Part shown: positions 61,502 to 64,000 of the stretch, in pieces
Numbering within the stretch: the first letter of the stretch is position 1
How the letters are laid out: every line of letters starts with the position of its first letter
Source: Roseomonas indoligenes
Lineage (GTDB): Bacteria; Pseudomonadota; Alphaproteobacteria; Acetobacterales; Acetobacteraceae
Direction of reading: 5' to 3'
NCBI RefSeq assembly: GCF_017813365.1
Contig: NZ_JAGIZA010000011.1
Coordinates: forward strand, 124,001-188,000
Length of the DNA stretch: 64,000 bases
Translations under genes and position numbers: made by a program
The notes under the pieces: model-generated
Databases searched by the model: none
Told to the model about the DNA's origin: nothing
The model's input: only the letters and a program-made list of their open reading frames with translations

Positions 61502-63103
61502 TCAGTCGCGCCTGATGTCCATGGCGTCCGTGTAGTCGCTCATGTTCGCCTCGAACCGAAGCCCCTGCCGCACGCCCCAGGCGAGGGCGAGGTGGAAGAG
61601 GGGAATGATCACCACCTCGTCCGATACGTGCTTCACCGCCTGCCGCAGCACGGCCTCGCGCTCCGCCGGGTCGAGGAGGGTGAAGGACTTCTCCGTCAGC
61701 GCGTCCAGCCGCGGGTCGGAGTAGCGGCTCCAGTTGTTCACGCCCATGCGCTTGGCCGCATCCACGGTCGCGACGACGTTGCTGAGGAAGTAGGAGGCCT
61801 CGCCGGTGGAACTGGCCCAGCTGTGCAGCCACACGCCGTATTCCGCCTTGCTGGCGCGGGCGCTGAAGGCGGAGTAGGGCTGGGCGTCCACCGTGGTCGC
61901 CACGCCCATGCGCGTCCACATCGCCGCGGCCGCCTGGGCGATGCGGCTGTCATTGGCGAAGCGGTCGTTCGGCGTGTGGATGGTGACGCGGAAGCCCTGC
62001 GGGTAGCCGGCCTCGGCCAGCAGGCGCCGCCCGGCCTCCGCGTCGAAAGGCGGCACGCCGATCTCGGGGTTGTTGGAGTAGAAGCCCGCCGGCAGCCACT
62101 GGCCATAGGGCGTCCCGCGGCCTTCCATGACGCGGGAGACGAGCGCCTCCCGGTCCAGGCCGAGGCTGAGCGCGCGGCGCACGCGCAGGTCCTTGAAGGG
62201 GTTGCGGGGGAGGGGCCTGCCCTCATTGTCCGTCACGTCAGGCAGGGGGCCGTCGGTCGAGAAGTTCATCTGCAGGAAGATCAGGCGCGTGCTCTGCGTC
62301 TCCGCGACTGTCACGCGCGGGTCGCGCCGCAGGGTCTGCACGTCGTTGGCGGAGACGGCATCGATCAGGTCCACATCGCCCGAGAGCAGCGCCGCCGCGC
62401 GCGGCCCGGCCTGCGGGATGACACGCAGGTTCACGCGGGACCAGGGCTCCGCGCCGCCGAAATAGGCGTCGTTGCGCGCCAGCTCGACGAGGCTGCCGGG
62501 CTGGAAGCGCACCAGCCTGTAGGGGCCGGTGCCGATGGCGGCCTTGCCGGAATTGTAGTCCTCCGTCGTCGCGCCCTCTCCGGCATGGCGAGAGACGATG
62601 CTGACGAAGGTCAGGTCGTTCGGCAGCACGGGATGCGGGCCGGCCGTGTGCAGGCGGATCGTCAGCGGATCCACCACCTCCACCCGCGTGATCGGGCGCA
62701 CGAAGCCGGCGAAGCTGCCGGGGCTGTTCGGCACCTTGGGGATGCGGTCCAGCGTGAAGGCCACGTCGTCGGCGGTGAAGCCCCGGCCATCGTGCCACTT
62801 CACGCCGGGGCGTAATTTGAATTCCCAGGCCGTGTCGCCCACCGGTGTCCAGCTCAGCGCCAGGCCGGGGATCGGGCGGATGCGCGCGTCGCGCTCCACC
62901 AGCCGGCTGAAAACGTGCAGCGCGAGGTTGTTGTTGGGCTGGAAGTTGTAGAAATGCGGGTCGGCGGAGCCGGGCGTCGTAGCGAGCCCGATGTTCAGCA
63001 CATCGCCTCGCGCCCCCTGCGCCCGTGCCGCCCGGTCCAGCCCGCCCGCGGCCATGCCCAGCAGGGCGGGAAGGGCGCGGCGGCGGATGGGCGTCTGGTG
63101 CAT
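61502..63103 (-). CDS. Peptide/nickel-type ABC substrate-binding protein (SBP_bac_5)
   Basis: A 533-residue periplasmic receptor. The signal region MHQTPIRRRALPALLGMAAG, ending near ARAQ, is twin-arginine-like. The body has LNIGLATTPGSADPHFYNFQ, RPGVKWHDGRGFTADDVAFTLDRI, and AAIGTGPYRLVRFQPGSLVEL, as in DppA-type receptors. NPFKDLRVRRALSLGLDREAL is the conserved lobe-II segment. No permease or ATPase genes are adjacent, so it is an orphan in this window. The substrate could be a short peptide or other oligomer. Confidence 0.91.
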   Translation of the reverse strand: MHQTPIRRRALPALLGMAAGGLDRAARAQGARGDVLNIGLATTPGSADPHFYNFQPNNNLALHVFSRLVERDARIRPIPGLALSWTPVGDTAWEFKLRPGVKWHDGRGFTADDVAFTLDRIPKVPNSPGSFAGFVRPITRVEVVDPLTIRLHTAGPHPVLPNDLTFVSIVSRHAGEGATTEDYNSGKAAIGTGPYRLVRFQPGSLVELARNDAYFGGAEPWSRVNLRVIPQAGPRAAALLSGDVDLIDAVSANDVQTLRRDPRVTVAETQSTRLIFLQMNFSTDGPLPDVTDNEGRPLPRNPFKDLRVRRALSLGLDREALVSRVMEGRGTPYGQWLPAGFYSNNPEIGVPPFDAEAGRRLLAEAGYPQGFRVTIHTPNDRFANDSRIAQAAAAMWTRMGVATTVDAQPYSAFSARASKAEYGVWLHSWASSTGEASYFLSNVVATVDAAKRMGVNNWSRYSDPRLDALTEKSFTLLDPAEREAVLRQAVKHVSDEVVIIPLFHLALAWGVRQGLRFEANMSDYTDAMDIRRD

Positions 63104-63272
63104 CGCAGGACTCCTCGGGCCCGGCAGCTTTCACGCGGCTCGATCGGCTGTCAAAATCATCAACATTCATCCGTTGTGTAATCGGGTGCCCGCCGCCCCA
63201 GGCCTGGCCGAGATTGACGCCGATGGGGGAGGGCGGGACCTTCCGGCCCAACGAATCCGTGGGAGGACGACC

Positions 63273-64000
63273 TTGTCCCGTCGCATCGCATCGGCCCTGG
63301 CCGCGCTTGCCCTTCTCGCCGCTCCGGCGATGGCGCAGGGCCAGCCGGCGCAGCCGCCCATCCGCCTGATCGTGGGCTTCCCGCCCGGCGGCGGGATCGA
63401 TCTCCTCACCCGCGTGATGGGGGAGGGCCTTTCGGCCCGGCTCGGCCGCACGGTGGTGGTGGAGAACCGGGCGGGGGCGGGCGGCAACATCGCGGCGGAC
63501 GCGGTGGCGAAGGCGGCGCCGGACGGCAACACGCTCGGTGCCGTCCCCGCCGGGCCGCTGGTGATCAACCGGCACATCTACCGCTCCATGCCCTTCGACC
63601 CGCTGCGGGACTTCACCCCGATCAGCCGCTTCGCCGCCATGCCTGTGGTGTTCCTGGCCGCGCCGAATTCGGGGATCGCCGATATCGCCGGGCTTCGCGC
63701 GGCGCTGGAGAAGGGGCCGCTGCCCTGCGGCACGCCGGGGGCGGGCACCACGCAGCACCTCGCCTTGGCCCTGCTGATGCGGGAGATCGGGCGGGACTGC
63801 ACCATCGTGCACTACCGCGGCACCGGCCCGGCCCTGCCGGACCTGCTGACGGGCACGATCAGTCTCTACGTGGATACGGTCGTCACCGGCCTGCCGCCGG
63901 CGCGGGACGGGCGGGCGCGGGCCATCGCCATCGCCTCCCCCGCCCGCTCCGCCCTGGCGCCGGACGTGCCGGTGGTGGCGGAGAGCGTGCCGGGCTTCGT
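63273..64000 (+). CDS. Bug-family (TctC-type) periplasmic receptor, N-terminal part (cut by window edge)
   Basis: About 242 residues are visible and the gene continues beyond the right edge. A TTG at 63273 preceded by GGGAGGA begins a signal peptide (SRRIASALAALALLAAPAMA). Bug blocks follow: LIVGFPPGGGIDLLTRVMGE, ENRAGAGGNIAADAV, APDGNTLGAVPAGPL, and HYRGTGPALPDLLTGTISLYV. It is divergent from the SBP_bac_5 gene. A possible membrane component may lie beyond the edge. Confidence 0.9.
   Translation, partial: MSRRIASALAALALLAAPAMAQGQPAQPPIRLIVGFPPGGGIDLLTRVMGEGLSARLGRTVVVENRAGAGGNIAADAVAKAAPDGNTLGAVPAGPLVINRHIYRSMPFDPLRDFTPISRFAAMPVVFLAAPNSGIADIAGLRAALEKGPLPCGTPGAGTTQHLALALLMREIGRDCTIVHYRGTGPALPDLLTGTISLYVDTVVTGLPPARDGRARAIAIASPARSALAPDVPVVAESVPGF

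Overview
The window is a GC-rich (roughly 70 % by eye) bacterial chromosome segment, densely packed with about 60 protein genes and one tRNA-Ala(GGC). The gene content points to an alphaproteobacterium, most likely Acetobacteraceae (Roseomonas-like): an aapJQMP general amino-acid ABC operon, a CycM-type anchored cytochrome c, a GDP-perosamine/D-rhamnose O-antigen locus, many solitary Bug (TctC-type) periplasmic receptors, and frequent GTG/TTG starts with 1-4 bp start/stop overlaps. No taxonomic search was possible, so this is an inference. I see no transposase, integrase, phage gene, CRISPR array or rRNA.

Layout. 1-4491 (-): glycogen locus glgC, a small unknown gene, glgA, glgP (cut by the left edge). 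4646-7203 (-): an M20 amidohydrolase and a secreted DUF4189 protein. 7290-9754 (+): a class A penicillin-binding protein overlapping a small histidine-kinase-core-like protein. 10011-14333 (+): aapJQMP; then kup (K+ uptake), a small unknown gene, tRNA-Ala (-), and scoAB (3-oxoacid CoA-transferase). 18510-23077 (-): a small secreted coiled-coil protein, uppP, an orphan TRAP receptor and a GDSL-esterase autotransporter. 23373-25758: pheA (-), then cytochrome c and hisN (+). 25804-31830 (+): yejABEF oligopeptide importer plus a translationally coupled small membrane protein. 31912-34587 (-): a MarR regulator, an M17 aminopeptidase and an SGNH hydrolase.

34708-44241 is a cell-surface polysaccharide locus: three glycosyltransferases, gmd, an Rmd-like reductase, a NeuD-like acyltransferase, a perosamine synthase-like aminotransferase, and a Wzt/Wzm exporter. 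Together they predict GDP-mannose going to a 4-keto-6-deoxy intermediate, then to D-rhamnose and (N-acyl)perosamine, with the polymer exported by the ABC route. 44308-46388 holds a small lipoprotein and a lytic transglycosylase with SPOR domain and an internal decapeptide repeat. 46492-49892 (-) is metN-metI with two tandem metQ-type receptors, divergent from a threonine/serine dehydratase. 51158-54244 holds a cupin with a Ser/Gly tail, moaB, a small membrane protein and a phosphonate monoester hydrolase/sulfatase-like enzyme. The right end (54342-64000) is rich in scavenging functions: four Bug receptors (two in tandem, one cut by the right edge), a CPA2 antiporter, a cytosine-deaminase-like amidohydrolase, an EamA transporter and a peptide-type ABC receptor.

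The strongest leads are the repeat linker in the lytic transglycosylase, the ATP-site-less kinase-like protein fused by overlap to the PBP gene, the cupin with a low-complexity tail, and the AT-rich nested dyads between metN and the dehydratase. I did not find a clearly new multi-gene system. No intergenic stretch exceeds 300 bp; the longest (23078-23372, about 295 bp) shows no gene.
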